A stretch of DNA of 64,000 bases from Xanthobacteraceae bacterium (GTDB lineage Bacteria; Pseudomonadota; Alphaproteobacteria; Rhizobiales; Xanthobacteraceae), in NCBI GenBank assembly GCA_031291445.1, contig JARLJA010000031.1:1-64000 (forward strand). Reading direction: 5' to 3'. This document shows positions 26,284-35,619 of this stretch, in pieces. The position numbers were made by a program, and so were the translations under genes. The notes beneath the pieces are model-generated. The model did no database searches and was not told the DNA's origin. It saw only the letters and a program-made list of their open reading frames with translations. How positions within the stretch are numbered: the first letter of the stretch is position 1; each line of letters begins with the position of its first letter.

Positions 26284-27825
26284 GTGGGTGGCGACGAATT
26301 CAACCAGGGCGGAACGTCGGCCCTTCGACCGGCACTGCGAGCTGGGGGCCCCAACGCATCCGGCAACCGCGGGACCAGCGGCACGACCGGGGCGATCACG
26401 ACCGACGTGCCCTCCCGTCTCGATCGCCTGCCCTGGACCCGTTTTCACGTGCGCATCGTCGTCGCTCTGGGCGTCACCTGGATCCTGGACGGCCTCGAGG
26501 TCACGATGGTCGGCGCGATCGGCCCCGTGCTGCAGAACGCAGGCACGCTTCGCTTCTCCAGCGCCGATATCGGCGCGGTGGCGTCGTTCTACGTCGTCGG
26601 CGCGGTGGCCGGTGCGCTGACCTTCGCCTGGATCACCGACCGCCGCGGACGGCGCTGGGTCTTCTTCGCGACGCTCGCGATCTATATTTCCGGCGTGCTG
26701 CTGACGGCGGTGTCCTGGAATTTCTGGAGTTTCGCGCTGTTTCGCGTGATCACCGGTCTCGGCATCGGCGGTGAATATGCCGCGGTAAACTCCGCAATCG
26801 ACGAACTGATGCCATCGAAATATCGCGGTCGGGTCGACATCATCGTCAATGGAAGCTTCTGGCTGGGGGCCGCGGCTGGAGCGGCCGCAACGCCGGTCCT
26901 GCTCGATCCGAGCCTGCTTCCGGTCGATGTCGGCTGGCGCCTTGGCTTTGCGATTGGCGGTGTCCTGGGCCTGTCCATCCTGTTGCTGCGCCGGCACGTC
27001 CCCGAGAGCCCGCGCTGGCTGGTGACCCACGGCCGGCTCGACGAAGCCGAGCGGACGCTCGCTGCCGTCGAGCAGGAAGTCGCCGCCGAGGCCGGCGCCC
27101 ACCTGAAGGATCCGGACCAGGGAATAACGATTCATCTCCGCACGAGCTTTCCGCTCCGGGAGATCGTCGCGTCGATGCTGGGCGAGCATCGGGCGCGCAG
27201 TTGCCTGGCGCTGGTGCTGATGATCTCTCAGGCCTTTCTCTACAACTCGGTATTCTTCACCTACGGCCTGATCCTCCATTCGTTCTATGGCGTACCCGAA
27301 CAGCGCATCGGCCTGTACGTGCTGCCGCTGGCACTGGGCAACTACTGCGGCCCGCTGGCCCTCGGCGCGCTGTTCGACACCGTCGGGCGCCGGACCATGA
27401 TTGCGGGGACGTTCGGCGTCAGCGGCCTGTTGCTGTTCGCCACCGCCGCGCTGTTCTCCATGGGAGAGCTGAGCGCCCTGACGCAGACCATCGCCTGGGT
27501 CCTGATCTTCTTCTTCGCATCCGCCGCCGCGAGTTCCGCCTATCTGACCGCCAGCGAGATCTTCCCGCTCGAGAGCAGGGCGCTGGCCATTGCCATGTTC
27601 TACGCGGCCGGGACGGCGATCGGCGGCAGCCTCTCACCCCTGCTGTTTGGGTGGCTCATCGGAACCGGTCAAAGCATCAATGTCAGCATCGGATACGCGA
27701 TCGCGGCGGCACTGCTCATCGCGGCGGCCGGGACGGAATGGCGGTTCGGCATTGACGCCGAAGGCGCCTCGCTGGAAAGCATCGCACCGCCGCTGTCGCG
27801 GACACCCGCCGCCGGGCGCACCTGA
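26284..27825 (+). CDS. MFS transporter, sugar/aromatic-acid porter type
   Basis: A 12-helix major facilitator. The first helix LGVTWILDGLEVTMVGAIGP carries the D-x-x-E pattern of the AAHS/SP-like group. The A-loop is DRRGRRW, helix 4-5 has RVITGLGIGGEYAAVNSAIDELMPSKYRGR, PESPRWLV closes the first half, and ASEIFPLESRALAIAMFYAAGT lies in the second. GTG 26284 is chosen as start because GAGG precedes it by five bases and no ATG is available in frame, giving 513 residues; the true start may be nearer residue 38. The substrate is probably an organic acid or sugar. Confidence 0.88.
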   Translation: MGGDEFNQGGTSALRPALRAGGPNASGNRGTSGTTGAITTDVPSRLDRLPWTRFHVRIVVALGVTWILDGLEVTMVGAIGPVLQNAGTLRFSSADIGAVASFYVVGAVAGALTFAWITDRRGRRWVFFATLAIYISGVLLTAVSWNFWSFALFRVITGLGIGGEYAAVNSAIDELMPSKYRGRVDIIVNGSFWLGAAAGAAATPVLLDPSLLPVDVGWRLGFAIGGVLGLSILLLRRHVPESPRWLVTHGRLDEAERTLAAVEQEVAAEAGAHLKDPDQGITIHLRTSFPLREIVASMLGEHRARSCLALVLMISQAFLYNSVFFTYGLILHSFYGVPEQRIGLYVLPLALGNYCGPLALGALFDTVGRRTMIAGTFGVSGLLLFATAALFSMGELSALTQTIAWVLIFFFASAAASSAYLTASEIFPLESRALAIAMFYAAGTAIGGSLSPLLFGWLIGTGQSINVSIGYAIAAALLIAAAGTEWRFGIDAEGASLESIAPPLSRTPAAGRT

Positions 27826-27856
27826 AGGATCCCCGCGGGAGATCGATGCAGCCATC

Positions 27857-29299
27857 TCAGGGCAGATCGCGGGCCACCTCTTCGAGGTCGCTCACAAAGC
27901 GGTCGATGGTCCCGCGCGTGGTGCGGTGGTTGACGATGGCGCAGCGGATCACCGCCTTGCCGTCCAGCAGCGTGATCGAGGGAGCGGCGCGGCCGCTGAC
28001 ATGCAGGCGCTCGACGATCCGGCGATTGCGCGCGTCGGCATCCGCTCCCGTCGCCGAGAAGCAGACGATGTTGAGCGCGACCGGCGCGCTCAATGCGAAG
28101 TCCGGATGGGCCTGCAGGCGGCCTTCCAGGTATTTGGCGAGGTCGCAGGTCTGCGCCATGCAATTGCCGAGATGTTCGGTGCCGAACACCTGCAGCGTGA
28201 ACCAGGTCTTCAGGGCCCGAAAACCACGCGACAGGTCCGGGCCGAGGTCGCAGGGCCAGGTCTCTCCCGCCGCCAGCCCGACATCCGATCGCGTGAGATA
28301 GCCGTTGGCGCTGGCGAAGGTGCGCCGCTGGGCCGCCCCGTCGCGGACCAGCACGAAGCCCGCGTCGTAGGGGACATGGGCCCATTTGTGGAAGTCGAAG
28401 GCGATCGAATCGGCGAGCTCGATTCCGGCGATCCGGGGCCGCATCGTGGGCGAGAATGCCAGCAAGGCGCCGAACGCTCCGTCGACGTGAAACCACAGGT
28501 CGCTCTGCCGGCAGAACCCGGCGAGCTGCGCCAGCGGATCGATCGCCCCGATGTCGACCGATCCAGCGGTGCCGACGACCAGAAACGGCTTCAGCCCGCG
28601 GCGACGATCGGCAGCGACCGCGGCTTCGAGATCCGCAAGCCGCATCGCCCCGTCGGCGCCGCAGGCAACGAGCCGCAGATGATCCGAACCAAGCCCGGAG
28701 AGCTGCATGGCTTGGGCAATGCAACCGTGCGCGGCCTTCGACGCGTAGGCGACGAGCTGCGGCCCTCCGACGATTCCCCTGCTGCGTACGTCGTCGCCGA
28801 GCGCGTGATTTCGCGCCACCAGCAAGGCGAGGAAATTCGCCATCGAGGTCCCGGTGACGAACACGCCCGCCGCGGTGTCGGGAAACCGGAACGCGCGCTG
28901 CATCCACCGCGTGACCTGGCGCTCGACCTCGATCCCGATATGGTTGCGGCCGCCGCAATTGGCGTTCAGCCCCGCCGCGAGCATCTCGGCAATCATTCCG
29001 ACCGGCGTGCCGGCGCCGTGCACCCAACCCATGAAGGCAGGATGGGTGTTTCCGGTGGCGTAAGGTTTGATCAGCCTGTCGAAGTCTCCCAGGACATCCG
29101 CGAAGTCACGGCCTGCGACGGGAAGGTCCGCGTCGAACTGCCGGCGAACGTCGTCGGGGGCCTCGACCCAGACGGCGCGATCCCGCACCGTCCGCAGGAA
29201 TCCCACCATGTCGTCGAGCGCGCGATGGCCGAGGCCGGCGAACGCATCCCAGTCGCGCGGATCGAGATCGAGCGCGCGATCCTCTTCGCCACGCGGCAT
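27857..29299 (-). CDS. PLP-dependent group II decarboxylase (aromatic/acidic amino acid type)
   Basis: A 480-residue enzyme started at ATG 29299 (MPRGEEDRALDLDPRDWDAF). The fold and order match aromatic-L-amino-acid/glutamate decarboxylases: HPAFMGWVHGAGTPVGMIAEML, TGTSMANFLALLVARN (phosphate cup), WFHVDGAFGALLAFSP (Asp to pyridine N), and the PLP lysine in SIAFDFHKWAHVPYDAG. It should release CO2 from an amino acid to form an amine, or act as a decarboxylating oxidase in some relatives. It lies 11 bases downstream of another PLP enzyme gene, suggesting a two-step pathway. Confidence 0.88.
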   Translation of the reverse strand: MPRGEEDRALDLDPRDWDAFAGLGHRALDDMVGFLRTVRDRAVWVEAPDDVRRQFDADLPVAGRDFADVLGDFDRLIKPYATGNTHPAFMGWVHGAGTPVGMIAEMLAAGLNANCGGRNHIGIEVERQVTRWMQRAFRFPDTAAGVFVTGTSMANFLALLVARNHALGDDVRSRGIVGGPQLVAYASKAAHGCIAQAMQLSGLGSDHLRLVACGADGAMRLADLEAAVAADRRRGLKPFLVVGTAGSVDIGAIDPLAQLAGFCRQSDLWFHVDGAFGALLAFSPTMRPRIAGIELADSIAFDFHKWAHVPYDAGFVLVRDGAAQRRTFASANGYLTRSDVGLAAGETWPCDLGPDLSRGFRALKTWFTLQVFGTEHLGNCMAQTCDLAKYLEGRLQAHPDFALSAPVALNIVCFSATGADADARNRRIVERLHVSGRAAPSITLLDGKAVIRCAIVNHRTTRGTIDRFVSDLEEVARDLP

Positions 29300-29310
29300 C
29301 GGCAGATCCC

Positions 29311-30900
29311 TCAAGCGGTCAGAAGCGCGTCGGACGCCCGGTCGTGACGGCTGTTGACATAGAGCCACTTCAGAAAGAGCGCATTGAGGTCGGCGGCCAG
29401 CGGCGCGAAGGCCTCGTCGAAATCCCGTCCCTCGCCCACTCTCTCGCCGACTGCGATGACGTGGGGCGCGCTCAGGCACACACGGAGCGCGCTGCGCTGC
29501 CCGACCACGACCGGCTGGCCGACATGATAGGCGCGACCACGCAGGTCAGCGAGGTCGGAGTGCAACGGGCTCCTCAGCGCGCGATGCAGGACCTCCGCCG
29601 GAACGGCCGTTCCCGACGCCGGCAGCGTGACGATCGGAAAGATCGTCTGACGTCCCGTTTCATCGAGCAGATCCTCGTCGAGCAGATCGAAACTGGTGCA
29701 GGAGCCGACAACCTGGCGAATGAGCGTCGCAAAGCGCACGGCGACGTGCTCGCGCAGCCCGCGATCGAGCGCAAACAGTGCCTCCAACTCGGCCAGGGCG
29801 GCCTCCCAGCGCAACCCCAGCCCGATATTGGCGGGCATCCCGAACCGGACGTTCAACGCGCCCCGCAGCACCGCAGGCCAATCGGCGGCGGCGGAATAGG
29901 CGAAAATGCCCGGCGGCAGGGCGAGCAGGCGCAGTCTGTCGACGATCGCGGGCGGCAGCAGGACGGCGCCCGCGAACGGCGGTCCGCCGGCGAACTTCGA
30001 ACCGGTGACCATGACGATGAAGCCGGAATCGAGGTCGCTTCGGATCTGTTCGGGCGAGCACCGCAACTGGCAGCTGTCGACCGCTACGAGAACGCGGTCC
30101 CCGTATTTTGCCTGCAACGCCAGGGCGGTCTCGCGGCGCGGGCCGAAGCGATTGGTCTTCGAACAGCCGAGCACGTGAACCAGCACGCTGCGATCCCGCG
30201 ACCTGGCGGCCTCGACGCCGGCCACCACCTCATCATCGATCGCGTCGATTGAAAGCGCCTCGCCCGCCGGACCACGAATGGCAACCGCCACCACTTCGGT
30301 ATCGACCGCCGACAGTCCATCCAGCAACTGACCGCGCGGGACCTGGTCGGCAAACGGTGCCGTGCCGAGAAAGTGCCGTCCTTCCGCCGCCAGCGGCACC
30401 CCGCTGCCGGTCTCGGTCGGTGCGACCACCACGCTGGTCAGCGGCGCGGCAAGCAGATTCCCGGCGATGACGCGGACAATCAGCTCCGCCTCGGTCCCCG
30501 ACGCGCAAAGGATGGCGCCGGCGCCCGGCACGCCGAACAAGGCCAGCAGCCGGTCGCGGATTCGATCGAACCAGGCCGACACCGCCGAATCGGTGTCGCC
30601 CGCGGTGAGGCCTTGAAATGCGAGAAGCGCCGCGTCATAGCCCCGCGGCGAGATCGCGGTAGCGGTCGACGACGAGAACCACACCTCATCGGACGCGCGT
30701 CCGGAGGGAATACCGTAGCGGTTGCGCCCGGTGGCCGGATCGGTGGCGATCCTCTCGTCACCGCCGCTGGTCAGGACGGCTTCGAACAGGCGAAGATCGA
30801 CGCCGGCCCCATCGAGATCTGCGCGGCCTCGGACGACATCGGACCTGAATCCGGAAAAGCCCTTCAAACGGGCCAAGGCGCGCGAGAAACTGTCATCCAT
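29311..30900 (-). CDS. PLP-dependent transferase-fold enzyme, unknown reaction
   Basis: A 529-residue protein from ATG 30900 (MDDSFSRALARLKGF). It has fold-type I PLP features: a cup-like ASGTEAELIVRVIAGN, VLVAVDSCQLRCS with the conserved Asp, and a candidate Schiff-base Lys in VTGSKFAGGPPFAGA. It looks like a divergent class V aminotransferase or cysteine-desulfurase-like protein with long insertions; no closer family could be assigned. The gene is immediately upstream of the decarboxylase on the same strand, so the two probably act in sequence on the same amino acid-derived compound. Confidence 0.75.
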   Translation of the reverse strand: MDDSFSRALARLKGFSGFRSDVVRGRADLDGAGVDLRLFEAVLTSGGDERIATDPATGRNRYGIPSGRASDEVWFSSSTATAISPRGYDAALLAFQGLTAGDTDSAVSAWFDRIRDRLLALFGVPGAGAILCASGTEAELIVRVIAGNLLAAPLTSVVVAPTETGSGVPLAAEGRHFLGTAPFADQVPRGQLLDGLSAVDTEVVAVAIRGPAGEALSIDAIDDEVVAGVEAARSRDRSVLVHVLGCSKTNRFGPRRETALALQAKYGDRVLVAVDSCQLRCSPEQIRSDLDSGFIVMVTGSKFAGGPPFAGAVLLPPAIVDRLRLLALPPGIFAYSAAADWPAVLRGALNVRFGMPANIGLGLRWEAALAELEALFALDRGLREHVAVRFATLIRQVVGSCTSFDLLDEDLLDETGRQTIFPIVTLPASGTAVPAEVLHRALRSPLHSDLADLRGRAYHVGQPVVVGQRSALRVCLSAPHVIAVGERVGEGRDFDEAFAPLAADLNALFLKWLYVNSRHDRASDALLTA

Positions 30901-31098
30901 GGCTTTGGTTTCTCGGGCACTTTGCGCGCGACACCGACCATGGCAGCATAGGCATACCGCGCGAGCCTTACCTCGTGGTCCGCAGATTCCTGTGGACAAC
31001 GTTTAAACCAACTGATTCGGCAAGGTTTTGCAACCGCAAACCATTGACGTGGTGTGCGGATCGTAACTCTCCCGGCAGCTGTCGCCGGGTGGGGGGCG

Positions 31099-31251
31099 CT
31101 ACCCCCCGGCGGGCAGGAAGTGGTTCAGCACTGCGAGCAGAACCAGCAAGGTCACGCCGATGCCGAGGCTCCAGCCGATCAGCTTCTTCTCGACCGGCAA
31201 CAGCGGCTCGGGCACGTTCTGCGGAGGGGGCGGCACGGGGGATCCGGTCAT
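31099..31251 (-). CDS. 50-residue single-helix membrane protein downstream of YeiH-like exporter
   Basis: ATG at 31251 to TAG at 31099-31101. A Pro-rich cytoplasmic N-terminus (TGSPVPPPPQNVPEPLLP) precedes VEKK and one hydrophobic helix (GWSLGIGVTLLVLLAVLNHFL). It starts nine bases after the exporter stop, so it is almost certainly co-transcribed and may be a small accessory subunit. It is below common gene-calling length limits. No family was recognised. Confidence 0.7.
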   Translation of the reverse strand: MTGSPVPPPPQNVPEPLLPVEKKLIGWSLGIGVTLLVLLAVLNHFLPAGG

Positions 31252-31260
31252 GGTGTCGAC

Positions 31261-32736
31261 TCAGCTTGCCAGCGGCGGCTTGATGCCGCTGAAGAACAGC
31301 CAGGAAATCAGCAACCCGACCCAGATCACGAAGCCGAACAGGCTGACGAAATAGACCGCGGCAAGCTTGCCGAAACCCTGCTGCCACAGCTTGCGGAAAT
31401 CCGACAGCACGCCGATCGAGAAGAAGGTCAGGATGAAGAAGATCACGCGGAAGACGTTGGCCTCGCCGGCCGCCGCGGGGAGCGCCTTGGCGACGGCGGG
31501 CGGGCCACCCAGTGCGAGCCACAGCGCCGCGGCGAACACCACCAGGAAGCCGAGGATGAACTTGGGGAAACGCTGCCAGATCTCGGCGGGCCTGGCCCGG
31601 TCAGGCCCCCTGTCGATGTGATTGGTCCAGATGTAGCCGAGTATGAAGGCCCAGACGCCGATGAAGATGTCGATGAACACCTTGACGGTAGCGGTGGTCG
31701 CCAGGATCCAGCCCGGCTGGTAGTGCACGCCTTCGGCAGCGGCCTTGGCCGTGATCAGCGCCTCGGTGATCCCGCCGCCCGCCACGGCGGCGCCGTCGGT
31801 CTTCACGGCGAGCCCGATCCAGGCCCCGGCCACCAGCGGCTCCTGCCACAGGAAGGTCTGGGCCAGGACCGGAAGGATCAGGACCTCGACCACCGCGAAG
31901 ACGACCACCAGCGACGACACCAGAATGGCACCCTGGGGGCGGGGGCGGATGGCGCCGCCGGTGGCGATCGCGGCCGCGACACCGCAGATGGAGATCCCGG
32001 ATGCCAGCGGCACGGACCATTCGCGGCTGAAGCCGAACCATTTGCGCGCCACGTAATAGACCACTGCCCAGTAGATCAGATAGGCCTCGATGATCGCGGC
32101 AACTCCGCGCAACAGGATCGACGACGCGAGGTTGAGGCGGCCCGCGGCGGTCACGGCGACGGTCGCGCCCAGGATGACGATGGCGATCTTGATGTAGAAT
32201 TCCGGGCGGATCGCCTCCTTCAACCATTCGGCGAAGCGCGGGAAGAAGTTGGCGATCACGAGCCCGGCCAGCAGCGCCACGATGAAGCCGCCCTCGTTGG
32301 TGAGCTTCAACGACCAGGTGACGCCGAATTTCTGCTGTTCGGCCGGGGTCACCGCCGCGAGGTGCGCGTAGCTGCCGACAATCCAGCTCGCATAGGCGAT
32401 CGCGAACACCACGGTGAAGGCGGCGGCGAATTTTCTGACGTTGGCGCCCAGCGCGTAAATCGAAGCACTCAGGACCGCGACGAGCGCCACGTAGGTCGCC
32501 AGCAACGCCCCCGCGCCACCGAGCCAGCCGTAACCCTTGGCGACGGGACTCAAGGCCTGGGACAGATCCGAATAGACCGCGGTGGTGACCGCCCAGCCGA
32601 GCAGGTCGACGCCGCCGACGCTGCCGAGCGCCAGCGCAAAGACCAGCAGGCCGATCACCACCGCCAGCCAGTCCTCGGTCAACGTGGTCGTCTTGATCGC
32701 GATCGGTTGCGATGCGTTGATGGTCAGGTCTGACAT
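31261..32736 (-). CDS. YeiH-family putative sulfate/anion exporter
   Basis: A 491-residue membrane protein of the UPF0324/YeiH group, longer than the usual 340-350 residues because of an N-terminal hydrophobic extension. About twelve helices are visible. Core motifs: LAGLVIANFF, KIAIVILGATVAVT, KWFGFSREWSVPLASGISICGVAAAIATGGAI (the conserved substrate-site segment) and VFIDIFIGVWAFILG. YeiH relatives move sulfate, taurine or related anions; the direction is not established. It is divergent from tag and followed by a 50-residue membrane protein. Confidence 0.88.
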   Translation of the reverse strand: MSDLTINASQPIAIKTTTLTEDWLAVVIGLLVFALALGSVGGVDLLGWAVTTAVYSDLSQALSPVAKGYGWLGGAGALLATYVALVAVLSASIYALGANVRKFAAAFTVVFAIAYASWIVGSYAHLAAVTPAEQQKFGVTWSLKLTNEGGFIVALLAGLVIANFFPRFAEWLKEAIRPEFYIKIAIVILGATVAVTAAGRLNLASSILLRGVAAIIEAYLIYWAVVYYVARKWFGFSREWSVPLASGISICGVAAAIATGGAIRPRPQGAILVSSLVVVFAVVEVLILPVLAQTFLWQEPLVAGAWIGLAVKTDGAAVAGGGITEALITAKAAAEGVHYQPGWILATTATVKVFIDIFIGVWAFILGYIWTNHIDRGPDRARPAEIWQRFPKFILGFLVVFAAALWLALGGPPAVAKALPAAAGEANVFRVIFFILTFFSIGVLSDFRKLWQQGFGKLAAVYFVSLFGFVIWVGLLISWLFFSGIKPPLAS

Positions 32737-32985
32737 TTTCGGAATCCCTGCGCCCCGCGCGCGAATCCTCTCCCGCGCGCCGGCGCGGCCAAGGGGCTGA
32801 CACCCGGACTATGGCGACGGTTCGAAAGCCTTTGCAAACAAACAGTATTTCTAAATTCGCGTGATTCTTGAAATGGATCTGTCGCCAAAGGCATATTTCG
32901 GGAAAAAGATCTCGGCGGCTGCGCGCGGGCAATCCGGATGGTGTCCTGCGGCAGGTCCCGGGTTCGTTGCGGGAGAGAGACGGCC

Positions 32986-33705
32986 ATGACGTCATTCAAG
33001 AAAATCCGCGCCCGCGCCGAGAAGCGCAAGGGCGGCGCCGACGCCCTGGCGCGATTGCTGCCGCCGGCGCCAGACCCCAAGGCGCTCGCCCGGCTGGCGG
33101 ACGATCGCGTGCTGTCGGAAATGGCCAAGCGGGTCTTTTCGGCGGGCTTCGCCTGGAGTGTCATCGAGGCGAAGTGGCCCGGTTTCGAGGAGGCCTTTCT
33201 CGCTTTTGAGCCCGGCCGGCTGACGCTCATGCCGGACGACTATTGGGACGCGCTTCTGAAGGACACGCGCATCGTCCGCAACGGCGCCAAGATCATGTCG
33301 GTGCGCGCCAATGCCGGTTTCGTGTGCGACATCGCGCGGGAGCACGGCAGCTTCGGCAAGCTGCTCGCGAATTGGCCGTCGTCGGACGAAATCGGGCTGC
33401 TCGACCTGCTGGCTGTGCGCGGCAGCCGACTGGGCGGCAACACCGGCCAGATGCTGCTGCGCTTCATCGGCTGGGACTGCTTCGTCACCTCGAAGGACGT
33501 CGTCGCCTGCCTGCGCGACGCCGGCGTCGACGTCGCCGAAGAGATCAAGTCGAAGCGCGATCTCGCCAGGGTGCAGGCGCAGTTCAACGCCTGGGCCGAG
33601 GAGACCGGCCTGCCCAACCGCCATCTCTCGCGCATCTGCGCGATGTCGATCGGGGAGAACCAGGCGATGGAGAAGCTCGCCGGTCTCGCGGGCGGCGAGG
33701 CGTGA
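32986..33705 (+). CDS. tag: DNA-3-methyladenine glycosylase I-like protein
   Basis: A 239-residue protein with ATG 32986 behind GGGAGAGAG. It shows Tag-type features: VFSAGFAWSVIEAKWPGFEEAF, then DTRIVRNGAKIMSVRANA (family RNRAKI-like) and FIGWDCFVTSKDVVACLRDAG. Tag enzymes excise 3-methyladenine from alkylated DNA by base flipping. The family's zinc-site Cys/His pattern is not clear here, so this may belong to a divergent Tag-like branch. It stands alone, divergent from the YeiH gene. Confidence 0.85.
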   Translation: MTSFKKIRARAEKRKGGADALARLLPPAPDPKALARLADDRVLSEMAKRVFSAGFAWSVIEAKWPGFEEAFLAFEPGRLTLMPDDYWDALLKDTRIVRNGAKIMSVRANAGFVCDIAREHGSFGKLLANWPSSDEIGLLDLLAVRGSRLGGNTGQMLLRFIGWDCFVTSKDVVACLRDAGVDVAEEIKSKRDLARVQAQFNAWAEETGLPNRHLSRICAMSIGENQAMEKLAGLAGGEA

Positions 33706-33751
33706 CATCGGCGGCCGCCGGCGCCGAAGGCGCACGGAGCGGATGAGGCGA

Positions 33752-34982
33752 TCACTCGAGCTCCTCGACATGACGCAGCGCGGGAAACAAACGCATCCAC
33801 AACAAGGCGATCGCGATGGTGCCCAGACCGCCCAGTACCGCCGACGGCACCGCGCCGATCAACGCCGCGACCATGCCGCTCTCGAATTCTCCGAGCTGGT
33901 TCGACGCATTGATGAACAGGAAATTGACGGCGCCGACACGGCCGCGCATCGCATCGGGGGGTAGCGAGTTGCACCAGCGAGAGCCGGATCACCACGCTGA
34001 CCGTGTCGGCGGCGCCCATGACCGCGAGGCCGATCAGCGACAGCCACAGCGAGCTCGACAGCGCGAACACCACGGTCGCCACGCCGAACGCGATCACCGC
34101 CTGGAACATGCGCATGCCCACCCGACGGCGGATGGTGTGACGCGCGAGCACCAACGTCATCGCCAGCGCCCCGACCGCCGGAGCGCCGCGCAGCACGCCG
34201 AGCCCCCAGGGACCGGTGTGAAGAATGTCGCGGGCGTAGATCGGCAGCAGCGCTGTGGCGCCGCCCAGCAGCACCGCGAACAGGTCCAGCGAAATGGTGC
34301 CCAGGATGGTCGGGTTGCTGCGGACGAAGCGCACGCCCTCGAACAGCGCGCCGACGCTCGGCGGCTCCCTGGCCTCGACCGCGTGGTCGAGACGCATCGC
34401 ACCGACCAGCAGCGCCGCCACCAGCCAGAGCACCGCCATCGCGGCGTAGGGCGCGCCCGGCGACAGCGCGTAGGCGATACCACCCAGCGCGGGACCGGTG
34501 ATGGTCGCGACCTGGGCGCCGGCGGTGAACACCGAGGTAGCCTGCTGCACCCGGCCACCGGGCGCAGCCGCCGGCAGCAGCGCCGCGCCGGCGGGGCTTT
34601 CGAAGGCGGTCGCGGTGCCGAAGGCGAGCAGCGCGACGAAGATCATCGGCACGGTCAACCACCCGCCGAGGCTGCTCCACGTCAACACGGCTGCCGTCAG
34701 CCCCTCGGCGATCTGGCAGGCCTGCATGACGCGCTTGCGGTCGTAGCGATCGGCGGCGTGGCCCGCCACGAACACGAGGACCGCCGTCGGCAGGAACTGA
34801 ATGAGCCCGGCCAGCCCAAGATAAAACGCACTGCCGGTGAGGTCGTAGATCAGCCAGCCGTTGGCCACCGTGGCGATCTGTGCGGCAAACCGCGACAGGC
34901 TGCGGCCGGCGAAGAAGACCAGAAAAGGCTGATGGCGCAGCAGGGACCCGATCCCCGGAGCCGGCGGCGGTGAGCTGGACAA
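33752..34982 (-). pseudogene. MFS exporter (EntS/DHA3-like) split by a frameshift in a G6 run
   Basis: The main frame runs from ATG 34982 with MFS features (FFAGRSLSRFAAQIATVANGWLIYDLTGSAFYLGLAGLIQFLP, DRYDRKRVMQACQ) through VQLATP. There the correct continuation, DAMRGRVGAVNFLFINASNQLGEFESG, lies in another frame and ends at 33752. The switch coincides with six G on the plus strand at 33957-33962; removing one restores a single 409-residue, 12-helix protein of normal length. It could be a true inactivating mutation, slip-strand switching or a sequencing error. Read as is, the protein loses its last two helices. Confidence 0.88.
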
Positions 34983-35256
34983 CGGACGGGGCCCGGAGGT
35001 TGACGACGACGGTGGACGGGACCGGACCCCACGAGGGATCCGCGGCCCCTTTTACCGGATCGACAATCGGGGCCAAGGGCCCGGTTCAATCTTTGGCTCG
35101 CCGGAGGATCCGGCCGGGCGGCTGTCACCACCCGGCTCCCATGGTGACAACCGCGATGGCGCCGACATCGCAGGCCGCGGCATCGGCCACGACCGATGAT
35201 GTCGTGGTACGCTATCCACGTTGGCCCAATGATCGGCTTGCCGAGACGGAGACCCC

Positions 35257-35481
35257 ATGAAAGCGCCCAAGACCGCAGACGAACTCGCTGGCCTGGTCGA
35301 GGCCGAACTCGCCCAGCACCACGCCATTCCGGCCGGCTTCCGCCTGCACGTTGTCCGTGATGGAACTTCCTGGAGGGTCCACGCGCCGCTCGATCCGGAG
35401 GCCCCGGAACGCGGCGAACTGGTCGCCCACGCGGTCGAACTCGGCGACGAGCTGGCGCGGCATTACGATCTGGCGGAGTGA
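35257..35481 (+). CDS. Small acidic protein, unknown
   Basis: A 74-residue protein behind GGAG. It has no signal or membrane segment and is rich in Glu, Ala and Leu: KTADELAGLVEAELAQHH, then a beta-like FRLHVVRDGTSWRVHAP, then an acidic helix ending ARHYDLAE. The helix-strand-helix layout suggests a compact cytoplasmic protein. It converges on the porin gene. No family was recognised. Confidence 0.7.
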   Translation: MKAPKTADELAGLVEAELAQHHAIPAGFRLHVVRDGTSWRVHAPLDPEAPERGELVAHAVELGDELARHYDLAE

Positions 35482-35552
35482 GCCGGCGGTCCGGGGCAAC
35501 GGCAGCAAACCCGGCACCGGGCGGCTGTCGTCGATCAATCCCGACGAAAGAA

Positions 35553-35580
35553 AATCCCGCGAACTTGCGTTCGCGGGATT
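35553..35580 (-). terminator. Rho-independent terminator of the porin gene
   Basis: A perfect 12-base-pair stem, AATCCCGCGAAC with GTTCGCGGGATT, and a four-base loop. On the minus strand it is followed by TTTTCTTTC. It sits 40 bases beyond the porin stop. Confidence 0.8.
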
Positions 35581-35619
35581 GTTCGTCTGGACGGCGATTA
35601 AGTCGCCGCGGTCGCGCAC

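Noticed and set aside
31054..32733. Long plus-strand frame opposite the YeiH-like gene
   Set aside because: A high-GC antisense artefact; the minus-strand frame has clear transporter motifs.
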